A stretch of 55,320 bases of DNA from Hyphomicrobium sp. (GCA_025458125.1 JALOTA010000006.1:1-55320), one strand, 5' to 3'; positions 1 to 8,678 are shown, counted from the first letter of the stretch. The notes: generated by a model not told the origin, from the letters alone. Numbers and translations are program-made.

Positions 1-1233
1 GGTTTCTACCGTGAGGTTGGAAAGGATGTTCCAGTTCGCTTTCACATAGGGGTCGGCGCGGCGCTCCTCGATATCGAAGTTGCCTAATTCTCCCACCTCC
101 TCAAGGTCACCCGGTGAACCGTTCAAGATCGACTCGCTGAAATCTCGCGTTTTTATGCGTCCGTCGACGCCGAATTTCACGGATACGAGACTGCTCAGAT
201 TTGCCGTGTAGGCCAGTGTTCCGAACCAATCCTGGTCTTTTGTGTCGATCGCCTCGAAAGTCAGTTCGGTTTCATCGTCCTCGACGTCGAAAGCATCTTC
301 GTTGGTGTCGAGATTGTCCTTGAATAGATTGTAGCCGAAGAGCACCTGCGCCTCGTCCTTGCCGACTGGAACACGGTAATCGCCGACGATGCTGAGATTC
401 TGCTGCTGGATGTCTTCCAGCTGATTTTCGACAACTGTCAGAGCATCGCGATTGCCATCGTCGTCCACGTCGAACGACTGTGTGAATTCTGTTTCGTCGC
501 GGTCGGTGAAAACGTAGAAGCCGTTGAGCCGGAGCAGACCTTCGCCGATTTTCTGGGCGATTTCGCCGTTGAAGGCGTAGTCGGTCCCGTCCCGGGTGTC
601 ATCCTGATCAACGATGGCGTTGAGTTCCGGATCGGGGTCGAAGTCAAAGACGCGAGCCGACTTGACCTTTGGGTTGCGGCGCTGTTGGACATCGATCGAG
701 AACAGATAGGATGTCGCCGTAGCCGACCGATCCGGCACCGCGCAGTTCGTCTCCTTCGACTCCGAACGCGCTGCCGCGGACCCAGCCGCCTTGGATCGTA
801 CCGGCCTGTTTCAGCTTGATGTTTGCGGCGCCGGCGATCTGTTCGGAAGAAACGTCCGCAGACGGGCTGCGGATGATTTCAACACTGTCGATCAACTCCG
901 CAGGAATGCGGTCGACCGCGAAGACGCGGTCGTTTCCGCCTCCGGTCATGCTGACGCCTGGAACTCGCTTCAGGGCATCGCCGGCCGATATCGGCTCGAA
1001 GCGCTGGAAGTACTCGAGGTCATAGGACAGAACGGGTGCGACCGTCTCGCTGCGATTGCGCGTCACAACGGTCCCATAGACGATCAATTCGTCCGAAGTC
1101 TGGAACCCGGGGCTTTGGGCGAATGCCGGGCCACTCGCCAGAAGGGCAGTAGCTGAAACAGATCCCAACAGATGGGCCGTGGGTCGCCAGATCCCAACAG
1201 ATGGGCCGTGGGTCGCTTGGATCGACTGAACAT
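1..1233 (-). pseudogene. TonB-dependent outer-membrane receptor, frame-broken and cut by the window edge
   Basis: Outer-membrane TonB-dependent receptor by its plug signature (DALKRVPGVS, then VDRIPAELIDSVEIIRSPSAD) and long downstream barrel-like sequence. Three lesions are visible. First, removing one copy of an exact 29-bp tandem duplication (1159-1216) joins ATG 1233-1231 to a clean signal peptide starting MFSRSKRPTAHLLGS and ending near PAFAQ; with both copies the start is out of frame. Second, the plug jumps from GVSMTGGGNDR to VFAVDRIPAEL, so the segment of roughly 35-40 residues that normally carries the QLRG and LIDG motifs is missing. Third, a one-base shift near 709-712: the frame leaves SVGYGD and continues as SYLFSIDVQQRRNPKVK in the next frame, then stays open to position 1. 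It lies divergent from a phytase gene, which suggests an inositol-phosphate uptake role. Family assignment is firm; the substrate is inference. Confidence 0.85.
1159..1216. repeat. Exact 29-bp tandem duplication in the TonB receptor start region
   Basis: Two identical 29-nt units, 1159-1187 and 1188-1216, abut with no spacer. 29 is not a multiple of three, so the duplication separates the ATG at 1233 from the signal-peptide frame. It could be replication slippage, a reversible on/off switch, or an assembly artefact. Confidence 0.95.
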
Positions 1234-1417
1234 GTCCGCCTCTTGTTCCCTTCAGCGCGAGAGTGACTGGTGAAATTCATCCACCGCTTCACTTCGGCTC
1301 TCCACGAGGCAAGAAGTTGCGTCTCTTTGTAACGAGCTGACGTCAGGATTATGAAAATGGTTTCGTCACGCGATTGCCGTGACGCGTTTGCACCAATGCG
1401 ACTGTTTCGCAGTTTTG

Positions 1418-1435
1418 CATTCATATCCCTGTCAT
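1418..1435 (+). promoter_or_regulatory. Pho-box-like site upstream of phytase
   Basis: CATTCATATCCCTGTCAT has two 7-nt units at 11-nt spacing and matches about 14 of 18 positions of the PhoB consensus (CTGTCAT-N4-CTGTCAT); the right half is exact. It ends 54 nt before the phytase start, a sensible place for phosphate-starvation activation. Activity is inference. Confidence 0.45.
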
Positions 1436-1489
1436 GCGTTACTGCATTCTCAGATCCACACACGGCAAATTGTGCGAGGATTAAAAATC

Positions 1490-2551
1490 ATGATCATGAA
1501 ATTCGGAATGGTCCCGGCGGCAGTCGCGATTTTGATGGCTTTCAGCGGCATTTCCGCATTTGCTGATGCGATTAAGATTTTTAATGTTGAGCCGCTGGCA
1601 GAGACAGAACCGGCACAGTCGCTGGAAGATGCTGCCGACGACGCTGAAATCTGGCTCAATCCTGAGGACCCGGCAAAGAGCATGGTTTTCGGGACGGACA
1701 AGAAGAGTGGCCTGTTCGTCTATGACATGAACGGTCGGAAGCTGGATTTTCTCCCGGTCGGCCGCGTGAATAATGTGGATCTTCGGGATGGCTTCAAGGC
1801 CTTGTCCGGGGACCGAGTTCTCGTCGGGGCCAGCAATCGAACCAAGCTTGGCATCAGTTTTTTCCTTCTTGATCCTTCGACACAGAAGGTGTCGCACGAC
1901 GACAGCCTATTCATTCCAACCGATCTCGCCGATCCTTATGGCTTCTGCATGTATCGTAGCCCGAAGTCGGGTGGGCTGTACGCGATCGTCGTGGGCAAGG
2001 ATGGTGAATTCCGGCAGTATGCGCTGACGGTCGCTGGCGATGAGGTGCGAGCCGAGTTGGTTCGCAGGTTTGCATTCGGTTCTATTGCCGAGGGCTGTGT
2101 CGCCGATGACCGCACAGGTATTCTCTATGTCGGAGACGAATTGCGTGGCATCTGGAGGCTTGGCGCCGAACCGGACTCCGGCGATCAGCGGGAACTTGTC
2201 ATCAAAGTTGACGGCAAGGATCTGGTTGCCGATATCGAAGGGCTCACGATTGCGCCTGAAGGCAAAGACGCGGGCTTCCTGATCGCGTCGGTGCAAGGCA
2301 ATAGCAGCTACGCGCTCTTCGCCCTGCCGAACTTGGACCTCGTGGCCCGCTTCCGTATTGGCGCCAATGGAGAGAAGAATATCGATGAGGTGTCGGGTAC
2401 CGACGGGATCGCATTGCGGGTTGGCAATTTCGGTCCAGAGTACCCGTCTGGCCTTCTCGTCGTGCAGGATGACGAGAATCCAGGTGCTGCTCAGAATTTC
2501 AAGTTTGTTTCGTGGGCCGATGTTCTTAAACGGTTGAACGTTACCAATTGA
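1490..2551 (+). CDS. Secreted beta-propeller phytase (3-phytase family)
   Basis: Predicted 353-aa exported phytase, hydrolysing phosphate from myo-inositol hexakisphosphate in a calcium-dependent six-bladed propeller. After a signal peptide (MIMKFGMVPAAVAIL...AFADA) come family-typical blocks: DDAEIWLNPEDPAKSMVFGTD, VNNVDLRDGF, DPYGFCMYRS, EGCVADDRTGILYVGDELRGIW, DIEGLTIAPEG, and the C-terminal VSGTDGIA...GLLVVQDDENPG. The start at 1490 is chosen because GAGGA lies at 1476-1480 and the signal peptide follows; a second ATG is at 1496 and a longer frame opens at 1379. It stands divergent from the broken TonB receptor, and such phytases are often paired with TonB receptors in proteobacteria. Pho-box-like sequence upstream suggests phosphate control. 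The gene appears intact. Confidence 0.9.
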   Translation: MIMKFGMVPAAVAILMAFSGISAFADAIKIFNVEPLAETEPAQSLEDAADDAEIWLNPEDPAKSMVFGTDKKSGLFVYDMNGRKLDFLPVGRVNNVDLRDGFKALSGDRVLVGASNRTKLGISFFLLDPSTQKVSHDDSLFIPTDLADPYGFCMYRSPKSGGLYAIVVGKDGEFRQYALTVAGDEVRAELVRRFAFGSIAEGCVADDRTGILYVGDELRGIWRLGAEPDSGDQRELVIKVDGKDLVADIEGLTIAPEGKDAGFLIASVQGNSSYALFALPNLDLVARFRIGANGEKNIDEVSGTDGIALRVGNFGPEYPSGLLVVQDDENPGAAQNFKFVSWADVLKRLNVTN

Positions 2552-2570
2552 CGACGTTGATGCTGATTTT

Positions 2571-2605
2571 CGGCGGCGGTCAATTTGTGCGGTTGACCGT
2601 CGCCG
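2571..2605. terminator. Inverted repeat between convergent phytase and doxX genes
   Basis: Stem arms 2571-2583 and 2593-2605 pair nearly perfectly around a 9-nt loop, 20 nt after the phytase stop. There is no good T-tract, so it is a plausible but unproven terminator. Confidence 0.45.
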
Positions 2606-2800
2606 GATTGCCTCCCAGGTGGCGGCACGGACAGGATCGTGCCGCTCTTCCTTCAGTGCTTCACACCGAACCGGCTCGCGAGGTGCAAGGTAGCGAGCTT
2701 TTCTCCAAGTGAGTCGGCTCGGAATGGTCTCCGGTCACAGTGATGGCAGAGGGGATCGCAGGCGATCGGGGGTTCTGGGTCGCAGGTTGACAGCGCCGAT

Positions 2801-3247
2801 TCACTGCAAAGTTGTCAAATTCGTTCGCCGTTCTTCGATGAAGCGATCCAAAGCGAAATTTCCCGCACCATATTTCATGAGATAAAGAAAGCAGACCGCC
2901 CATACGCCGTGAGTGTCAAAGGCGTTCGGGTATACGAAGATCTGAATGACGAGCGTCATGATCAGAAGCGCCAGAGCTGCGTAGCGCGTGAATAATCCGG
3001 CGATGATGAGCGGCGGTAGCGCCAGCTCGGCCGTCGTTGCCATGACAGCTGCCAAGTCCGGCGACAGTAACGGCAGGCGGTACTCGTCTTTGAACAGCGC
3101 GATCGTCGTGCCGTCTTGCCAACCCTCGATCTTGAGCAGTCCCGACCTTAAGAAGACCGTTCCGATTGATACTCGGGCGAGTAGGGCAATCGCATCATGC
3201 GGAATATTTTCCAACATCGCTTGGAGCTTACGGAGAAGGTCGTGCAT
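2801..3247 (-). CDS. DoxX family membrane protein of the bufferin operon
   Basis: 148-aa DoxX/SURF4-like inner-membrane protein with about four hydrophobic segments: LLARVSIGTVFLRSGLLKIEGW, LAAVMATTAELALPPLIIAGL, YAALALLIMTLVIQIFVYPN, and WAVCFLYLMKYGAGNF. The ATG at 3247 is preferred because AAGGA lies about 8 nt before it and only 11 nt separate it from the bufC stop; a longer frame opens at 3301. DoxX proteins commonly end gig/buf-type operons (DUF2282-DUF692-DUF2063-DoxX), where they may support redox or respiratory coupling; the exact role is not settled. Confidence 0.88.
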   Translation of the reverse strand: MHDLLRKLQAMLENIPHDAIALLARVSIGTVFLRSGLLKIEGWQDGTTIALFKDEYRLPLLSPDLAAVMATTAELALPPLIIAGLFTRYAALALLIMTLVIQIFVYPNAFDTHGVWAVCFLYLMKYGAGNFALDRFIEERRTNLTTLQ

Positions 3248-3258
3248 AGTGGGCGTCC

Positions 3259-4077
3259 TTAGGTTGCTGGGGCCTGTGGAATCTGGATGTCCGATATCCA
3301 ACCACAGCCAAATGCGATGGCGAGTGTTTGGGAAAGATCAAAGCCAGGCATTGCACAGTGGGCCGTCGTTGCGGCATCACCGAGCGTTCTGCCGAGCGCA
3401 ATGGCAGCGAGGAAAGAATGGCTCGCATCCGGTAAGGTCGTGACGAGAACTTCGAGACCGGGCCTCGTCACGAGTGCGCATTCACCGGTTAAATCCAGAC
3501 CAATAGCTTTGACCATGTCGTCGTGCGTATTCGTAGTCCAGATGGAGACGATCGGGTATGGCGAAGCCAAGAGAGCCGCCGCCGGATGGATGGCAAACCT
3601 CACTCCTGGAAGATGCCTAGGAGCAACGTTGGCGAGTTTAGTGATCGCAGCGTGAGCCGCATCGGCGGCGTGATAGGCGCGGTTTCGCGCCCACTCGAGT
3701 CGCGCCACGTCGGGCAGATAGGGCAGGGATGCGACCGGTTCGAACCGCTCGAGGAATGAGGGAAACGCCTCACCGTACTGAGAGAGAACCGGGGAATTCG
3801 GAGGAGCCGTTCTGATAAAGACAAGCGCCATCGCGCGGAAGAACTCGGCGCCGACCAGGCGCTCCACGACGGGAAAGCGAGCCGTCAGAGCGGCGGCAAG
3901 CGAGGCATTCACGTTGTTCCGGTACACATTGAAGCGCTTATTGCGATGTGCCTCTCGCAGCCCGCTTATCGATGGTGGCAGTTCTCCGTCCGGTTGCCAC
4001 AAGGCTGCGGCAAACGCTTTTTGCATTTCGGCTAGCCCGGGGTCTTTGGGGGCGCATATTGGATCAGTGGCGGTCAT
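3259..4077 (-). CDS. bufC: DUF2063 bufferin biosynthesis partner protein
   Basis: 272-aa protein with the N-terminal DUF2063 signature: MQKAFAAALW, then FNVYRNNVNASLAAALTARFPVVERLVGAEFF, followed by SQYGEAFPSFLERFEP and LPYLPDVARLEWARNRAYHAAD. In the family these are partner proteins that help the DUF692 (MNIO) enzyme bind its precursor peptide. ATG 4077 is chosen because the family homology begins just after it; the longer frame to 4257 overlaps bufB with non-homologous sequence. Its start overlaps the bufB stop by 14 nt, indicating translational coupling. Confidence 0.88.
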   Translation of the reverse strand: MTATDPICAPKDPGLAEMQKAFAAALWQPDGELPPSISGLREAHRNKRFNVYRNNVNASLAAALTARFPVVERLVGAEFFRAMALVFIRTAPPNSPVLSQYGEAFPSFLERFEPVASLPYLPDVARLEWARNRAYHAADAAHAAITKLANVAPRHLPGVRFAIHPAAALLASPYPIVSIWTTNTHDDMVKAIGLDLTGECALVTRPGLEVLVTTLPDASHSFLAAIALGRTLGDAATTAHCAMPGFDLSQTLAIAFGCGWISDIQIPQAPAT

Positions 4078-4948
4078 GTTTCGTGCGCTCCGCGAACATG
4101 ATGTTTTCGGCCAGCTGTGCCTGTCCGGCCAACACCGGCCAGACGGGAATGGAATTGTCCCACTCGATGAGGGTCGGTAGGGGACCGGCTCGCGTGATGA
4201 GCCGCTGGTAGAGGCCCCATACACGTTCGGACACCGCTGCGTCGTGAGAGTCGACAAGTAGAACCGTCTCGTCGCCGCCCTCGATTTCCGCGTGGCCCGC
4301 GAGATGGATCTCTCCGATCATGCCGGCGGGGAAGGCATCGACGTATGCAACGGGGTCGAACCCATGATTTACCGACGATACGAAGACGTTATTGACGTCG
4401 AGCAGAAGTCCGCATCCGCTCCGCTTTACCAATTCAATCAGAAAGTCGATTTCCGTCATGTCGCTGTCAGTGAAGGCGACGTAGGTGGACGGGTTCTCGA
4501 TGAGCATGCGCTGGCCGACGTGCGACTGAACCTGGTCGATATGATTTGCGACGAGGTTCAATGTTTCGCGTGTATACGGCATCGGCAGAAGGTCGTTCAC
4601 GAAGGTACTGTCGTGCGTCGACCATGCCAGGTGTTCGGAGAACAGCCCCGGCTGGTAACGGTCGATGAGTGCCTTCAGCCGATCCAGATGCGGGACGGAC
4701 AACCCACCTGCTGAACCGATCGACAGGCCTACTCCATGCAAGGAGAGGGGGTAGCAGGCACGAATCTGTTCGAGCCAGAAGTGCGGTGGACCGCCCGCGC
4801 CCATGTAGTTCTCGGGATGAACTTCGAACCAGCCCACGTCGGGCCGGGATTCGATGATATCGCGATAATGTTCCGGCTTCAGTCCAACGCCGGCGCGGCG
4901 GGGGATTGCTGCCTGGGAACGGTCTGGGCTGGGGCGGTCCGCCATCAT
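4064..4948 (-). CDS. bufB: DUF692 multinuclear non-haem iron oxidase (MNIO), bufferin-modifying enzyme
   Basis: 294-aa DUF692/MNIO enzyme with a TIM-barrel-like fold. Conserved blocks include GVGLKPEHYRDIIE, WFEVHPENYMG, SLHGVGLSIGSA, FSEHLAWS, LIENPSTYV, LLLDVNNVFVSSVNHG, EIHLAGHAE, DSHDAAVSERVW and TLIEWDNSIP, which supply the His/Asp/Glu ligands of the iron centre. In bufferin systems the enzyme converts core-peptide cysteines to thiooxazole-type heterocycles, making a periplasmic copper chelator. It follows bufA by 11 nt and overlaps bufC. ATGs at 4948 and 4945 are both possible. The modification chemistry is established for the family, not shown here. Confidence 0.92.
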   Translation of the reverse strand: MMADRPSPDRSQAAIPRRAGVGLKPEHYRDIIESRPDVGWFEVHPENYMGAGGPPHFWLEQIRACYPLSLHGVGLSIGSAGGLSVPHLDRLKALIDRYQPGLFSEHLAWSTHDSTFVNDLLPMPYTRETLNLVANHIDQVQSHVGQRMLIENPSTYVAFTDSDMTEIDFLIELVKRSGCGLLLDVNNVFVSSVNHGFDPVAYVDAFPAGMIGEIHLAGHAEIEGGDETVLLVDSHDAAVSERVWGLYQRLITRAGPLPTLIEWDNSIPVWPVLAGQAQLAENIMFAERTKHDRH

Positions 4949-4959
4949 GATGCGCCTGC

Positions 4960-5259
4960 TCAGCCCTTGACGGGTTCGAGGGAGCCCATGCGCTTGCTAC
5001 CGTCCTTGAGCATGACCTCCGTCGCCACGCAGGTGCCCTTTGCTACGTACTTCCAGGCGCCCTTATCGTGGTCGATCTTGGAGGTGCCCGCGCACGAGTT
5101 GTTGCCTGTGGCTGCGCAGTCGTTCTTGCCAGCGAGCGCAATTCCGTAGCACTTTTCCTTGTTGCTGGTGGGCTCCTGGGCCTGTGCGCCATTGGCAGAC
5201 AGTGCGATGGCGGCAGTAACGGCGCTGGCCAGCGCCAGGGTGATGGTGCGATTGGACAT
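4960..5259 (-). CDS. bufA: Bufferin-type precursor (DUF2282), exported Cys peptide
   Basis: 99-aa small protein with a signal peptide ending near ANGAQA (residue 27) and exactly four mature cysteines, Cys37, Cys48, Cys56 and Cys77, in the family pattern [14 protein letters not shown]...NSCAGTS...[11 protein letters not shown]2282 proteins are the substrate RiPPs of adjacent DUF692 enzymes and, once modified, bind copper in the periplasm. It is first in the operon, with AGGAG just upstream of its ATG and a sigma-F-like promoter at 5309-5334. Precursor identity is well supported by context; copper binding is family knowledge. Confidence 0.92.
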   Translation of the reverse strand: MSNRTITLALASAVTAAIALSANGAQAQEPTSNKEKCYGIALAGKNDCAATGNNSCAGTSKIDHDKGAWKYVAKGTCVATEVMLKDGSKRMGSLEPVKG

Positions 5260-5308
5260 TCAACTTCTCCTGAAAGTGATGTGACCAATTTCGGTTCACA
5301 GTCAGGAG

Positions 5309-5334
5309 TTCGGCCCCGCGATGGAAGACGTTAC
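5309..5334 (-). promoter_or_regulatory. Sigma-F (ECF)-type promoter of the buf operon
   Basis: On the minus strand, GTAACG (5334-5329) and CGAA (5312-5309) are separated by exactly 16 nt, 50 nt before the bufA ATG. This fits the GTAACC-N16-CGAA motif I recall for Caulobacter sigma-F, and the same layout recurs before sigF in this window. Confidence 0.7.
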
Positions 5335-5568
5335 AAAAAATCTTGCGGCTGTCCGGAGCCCCTTGTCAGGCGCTTCCGCCGGCAGCCCTGGTCGACAATT
5401 CGGGTCTGTGATCGTGCCACCCCCTTTCTTTCCAAAGAGTTCGCCGGGAGATATGAGATGTTGACGAGGGCTGGACGGTGCAGGGCTACCGCCCAGGAAG
5501 TTCCTGGATTGAAATCCGTGGCATTTCCGGCGAACAAAAATACAGCGCAGAGCGAGCGGAGTGGCGGT

Positions 5569-5943
5569 ATGTGGCGGCGAATATCACTCCTTATTGCGCT
5601 AACTGCTGTCGCGATTTCCGGCATCGCACATGCGCAGCACAGGCCCTTTGATCCCGTTGGTGCGTGGCGAAGCTATCACAAGGACGGCACCTCGTTTGTG
5701 CTGCGCCTGTTTGCCGACGGCACTGCCCGGAGTACGGCAGATGGTGGTCAACAGGGAATCTGGAGCTGGGAAGGAGAGTCCGTTCGGATTGTGTTCAACG
5801 ACGGGTGGGACGATGTTCTGGAGGCCGGTCAAGATGGGCAGATGGTCAAGAAATCATGGGGCCCGGGCGTCGGCCGCAGTCAGCCATCCAAGAATGTCAG
5901 CCGAGTTGAATTGTTATCACGCGATCCGAGTGGTGGTGGCTGA
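5569..5943 (+). CDS. Small secreted protein of unknown function
   Basis: 124-aa exported protein: signal peptide MWRRISLLIALTAVAIS...AHA, then a compact domain (FDPVGAWRSYHKDGTSFVLR, FADGTARSTADGGQQGIW, VRIVFNDGWDDVLE) resembling small lipocalin-like or 'catabolism' beta-sandwich proteins. I do not recognise a specific family. The ATG at 5569 is chosen for its signal peptide; the same frame is open far upstream but there overlaps bufA on the other strand. It is divergent from the buf operon across about 310 bp that hold the sigma-F-like promoter. Confidence 0.65.
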   Translation: MWRRISLLIALTAVAISGIAHAQHRPFDPVGAWRSYHKDGTSFVLRLFADGTARSTADGGQQGIWSWEGESVRIVFNDGWDDVLEAGQDGQMVKKSWGPGVGRSQPSKNVSRVELLSRDPSGGG

Positions 5944-6293
5944 CGTCGTCGGGCCTGAAAGGCCGGTCCCGGTCGAGAGACGATGAATTCAAATTCTGGT
6001 CGCCCCGGTCCACATTTCGGTAATTGGCGTGCCGATATTTGTCAGCCGGCGGATCATGCAGGCCCATACTCTGTGAGCGATTATCATTTCGAGTTGAATT
6101 GTCCGGAATTTCGGCCTGGGTTGTTCGAACGGACAGTTTGACGGGCTGACGCGACACAGCGAAGAGTTTGCGATCCTGGTGATGACCGGGGCCGTCGCGC
6201 GCGCTGAGTGCTTGCCAACGGCCTTCCTGGGAATAGAACGTAAAGGCTCAGGACGATGAGGGCGCCACTCCCTGTCGCCGCGTTAACGGTGGG
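5944..6293. other. Non-coding gap
   Basis: About 350 bp between the small secreted protein and the sensor kinase. I see no convincing ORF, RNA or repeat. The kinase promoter is presumably in the right half. Confidence 0.5.
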
Positions 6294-8228
6294 GTGTTGA
6301 TCACCGACAAGGGGGTTTCAATCAGTCATATCAATTCAACCGGGCAATGGCCGGCCGGCGGCGGCGAAATGGTCGATCGCATCCGGCAGTATAATTGGTC
6401 GCAAACGCCGCTGGGTCCTATCTCGGATTGGCCGGAGCGGCTGCGAGTGGCCGTAGAGATCTGTGTCAATTCCGGGTTTGCTTCGTGGGTTTGCTGGGGG
6501 CCGGAACTCATCCAGATCTATAACGATGCGTCGCTTGCTACGGTTGGAGCCAAGCACCCTGCGGCGCTGGGATCTCCAGCCCGGGACAGCTGGTCGGACA
6601 TTTGGGAAGTGTCCGGGCCGCTTCTTGAGCGCGTCATGAGGACTGGCGAGGCCATTCGAGGTGATGATTCACTTTTCCGCCCCGTTCACGAGGCTGGCCC
6701 AGAAGATCGTTACTTCACCTTCTGTTACAGTCCGCTCTACGACGACTCAGGGCAGATAGCCGGCGTCTTCATCGTGTCTCTAGACACGACTAATCGAACC
6801 AAAAACGATCGGCTTCAGGACGCGATCATTGAGCGACTGCGCCTGTCGGAGGCACAGATGCATGCCGGGGAAGAGCGTCTGCGGCTTGCTCTTGATGCAG
6901 CTAAAATGGGAATCTGGGTCTGGGATATCGTTGAGGGCACTTATATCTGGAACGACCAGTTCTTTCGGATTCTGGGATACGAACCTGGTACCGTCGAGCC
7001 GGGCCATGCCGCGTGGGCACGTCGCGTGCATCCTGACGATCTTCCGCAGCTCGAAGCGAAAATACCGAGCCTGCTTGAGAAAGGCGAAGATCTCTATGCC
7101 GAGCACAGAGTCCTGGGTCAGAATGACAACGTTCGCTGGGTGGAATCGTGGGGTCGCTTCGCATCCGACGCGGGTGGCCGGCCGATCCGCTATTTCGGCG
7201 TCGTGGCGGATATCACCGAGCGGAAGAAGTCCGAACAGGAACTGCGCGCGAGCGAGGAGAGATTGCGGCTGGCGCTTGACGCGGCTGAAATGGGAATCTG
7301 GGAGTGGGACGTTCAAACAGGAGAGCTCGCTTGGACCGCCCAGAATTACATCTTGCTGGGCCTTGAGCCTTACGCGGTGACCCCAAGTTTTGAGTCTTGG
7401 GCGCAGCGTGTGCATCCCGATGATCTGCCGCGGCTCCTGGCGGAAGCGGAAGCCATGCTGCAGGCACCGCGAGAGGTTTACTCGCAATATCGCGCTTTCG
7501 GCAAAAATGGAGAGGTGCGTTGGCTTGAGACGCGAGGTCGATACGAATGCGCTCCTGATGGCAGACCGAAACGCTACTACGGCGTCCTGATCGACATTAC
7601 TGAACGAAAGCAAGCCGAGGAACGCGATCGGATTCTGACAGCCGAAGTGAATCACCGGGCGAAAAATCTTCTTGCTGTCGTGCAGTCGGTTGCGTTGCAG
7701 ACGGCCCGAATAGATGATCCAAGGGCGTTCGCTCAGAACTTCAGCGACCGGCTTTCCGGGCTTGCAGCCTCACACGACCTTCTGGTTCAGTCGCATTGGT
7801 CGGGCGTTGATATCGCCGAACTTCTGCGATCGCAGCTTTCGCATTTCGCGGACCTGATCGGCAATCGGATCCTGCTCAGCGGCCCACCAGCAGAGTTGAA
7901 CGCCTCGGCCGCGCAAATCGTCGGAATGGCCGCTCACGAACTTGCGACGAACGCTAGCAAGCATGGTGCGTTGTCATCGCCCAAAGGTTGCGTTCGCGTT
8001 ACGTGGAATGTCGAGACGGCGGATGGCCTGCCAAGATTCAAGATGCAGTGGATGGAGACGAATGGTCCTCCTGTTACGCCGCCTAACCGCCGGGGCTTCG
8101 GACATTCGATCCTTGTCGATATGGCCGAGTACTCACTGTCGGCCGAGGTCAACTTGTCCTACCCGCAGACCGGACTGCTATGGCAGCTTTCGGCCCATGC
8201 CAAGGAGGTTCTTGCCAAGGATAAGTAG
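6294..8228 (+). CDS. PAS-domain HWE family sensor histidine kinase
   Basis: 644-aa cytoplasmic-looking sensor kinase without obvious membrane segments. An N-terminal PAS-like region (about 20-165) is followed by two similar PAS/PAC units at about 193-315 and 321-440, each starting EERLRLALDAA and ending in DITERK. The C-terminal HWE kinase has the H box EVNHRAKNLLAVVQS (phospho-acceptor His454) and N box HELATNASKHGAL, with GFGHSILVDM near the end. HWE kinases are common in alphaproteobacteria and act in light or general stress sensing. The annotated start is GTG at 6294 with a weak ribosome site; an internal ATG at GGGEMVDRIRQ is an alternative. The adjacent receiver gene is frame-broken, so the kinase may lack its local partner. 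Confidence 0.88.
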   Translation: MLITDKGVSISHINSTGQWPAGGGEMVDRIRQYNWSQTPLGPISDWPERLRVAVEICVNSGFASWVCWGPELIQIYNDASLATVGAKHPAALGSPARDSWSDIWEVSGPLLERVMRTGEAIRGDDSLFRPVHEAGPEDRYFTFCYSPLYDDSGQIAGVFIVSLDTTNRTKNDRLQDAIIERLRLSEAQMHAGEERLRLALDAAKMGIWVWDIVEGTYIWNDQFFRILGYEPGTVEPGHAAWARRVHPDDLPQLEAKIPSLLEKGEDLYAEHRVLGQNDNVRWVESWGRFASDAGGRPIRYFGVVADITERKKSEQELRASEERLRLALDAAEMGIWEWDVQTGELAWTAQNYILLGLEPYAVTPSFESWAQRVHPDDLPRLLAEAEAMLQAPREVYSQYRAFGKNGEVRWLETRGRYECAPDGRPKRYYGVLIDITERKQAEERDRILTAEVNHRAKNLLAVVQSVALQTARIDDPRAFAQNFSDRLSGLAASHDLLVQSHWSGVDIAELLRSQLSHFADLIGNRILLSGPPAELNASAAQIVGMAAHELATNASKHGALSSPKGCVRVTWNVETADGLPRFKMQWMETNGPPVTPPNRRGFGHSILVDMAEYSLSAEVNLSYPQTGLLWQLSAHAKEVLAKDK

Positions 8229-8239
8229 GTCCGTTTGAG

Positions 8240-8590
8240 ATGCACATTTTTGATTGTCGAGGATGAAGTTCTGACTGCAAGGAGGCTCGCGCAGCGTCTG
8301 ACGGACGGGCGGCATGTCGTCAGCGGCATGGCCAGGTCGGCCGGGAGTGCCATGCAAATGCTCGAGCACCAGAAGATCGATGCTGCGTTTGGTCGAGGCA
8401 AGTCTGGCCTTTTCGTCCGCCGCGCCAGTCGAAACGGCCCTGCGAAAGCGGGTTATGCCCTTTTGCGGTGATTTCCGGTTACTCGAGGCTGCGACTGCCT
8501 TCCGGTTTGCAGGACGCTCCGTTCTTACCCAAGCCGGTGGATTCCGTTGAACTGCTTGCCGTGGCTGCAATGATGACCAGGGAGAATTGA
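8240..8590 (+). pseudogene. Single-domain response regulator with three T-run frameshifts
   Basis: Removing one T from each of three T runs (8247-8251, 8388-8390, 8461-8464) restores a 116-aa receiver: MHILIVEDEVLTARRLAQRL at the start, ISGYSRLRLPSGLQDAPFLP and KPVDSVELLAVAAMM at the end. As given, the frame breaks right after the ATG and again near KIDAA and near MPF. Even restored, the expected phospho-acceptor Asp in the LLDV-type motif is Glu (DAALVEASLAF). It follows the HWE kinase by 11 nt, so it was probably its partner. All three lesions are the same type, so decay or homopolymer sequencing error are both possible; the Glu substitution favours decay. Confidence 0.75.
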
Positions 8591-8678
8591 AGTCATTCGC
8601 TCTCTGTGCGAAACGGTGAGATCATGTGCAATTCAAGCTTCAGCGCAACACGCTAACCGCACCTTCTGCGGGTCCCAG

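Noticed and set aside
6780-7655. A 291-codon minus-strand frame
   Set aside because: Antisense of the HWE kinase; no ribosome site or homology.
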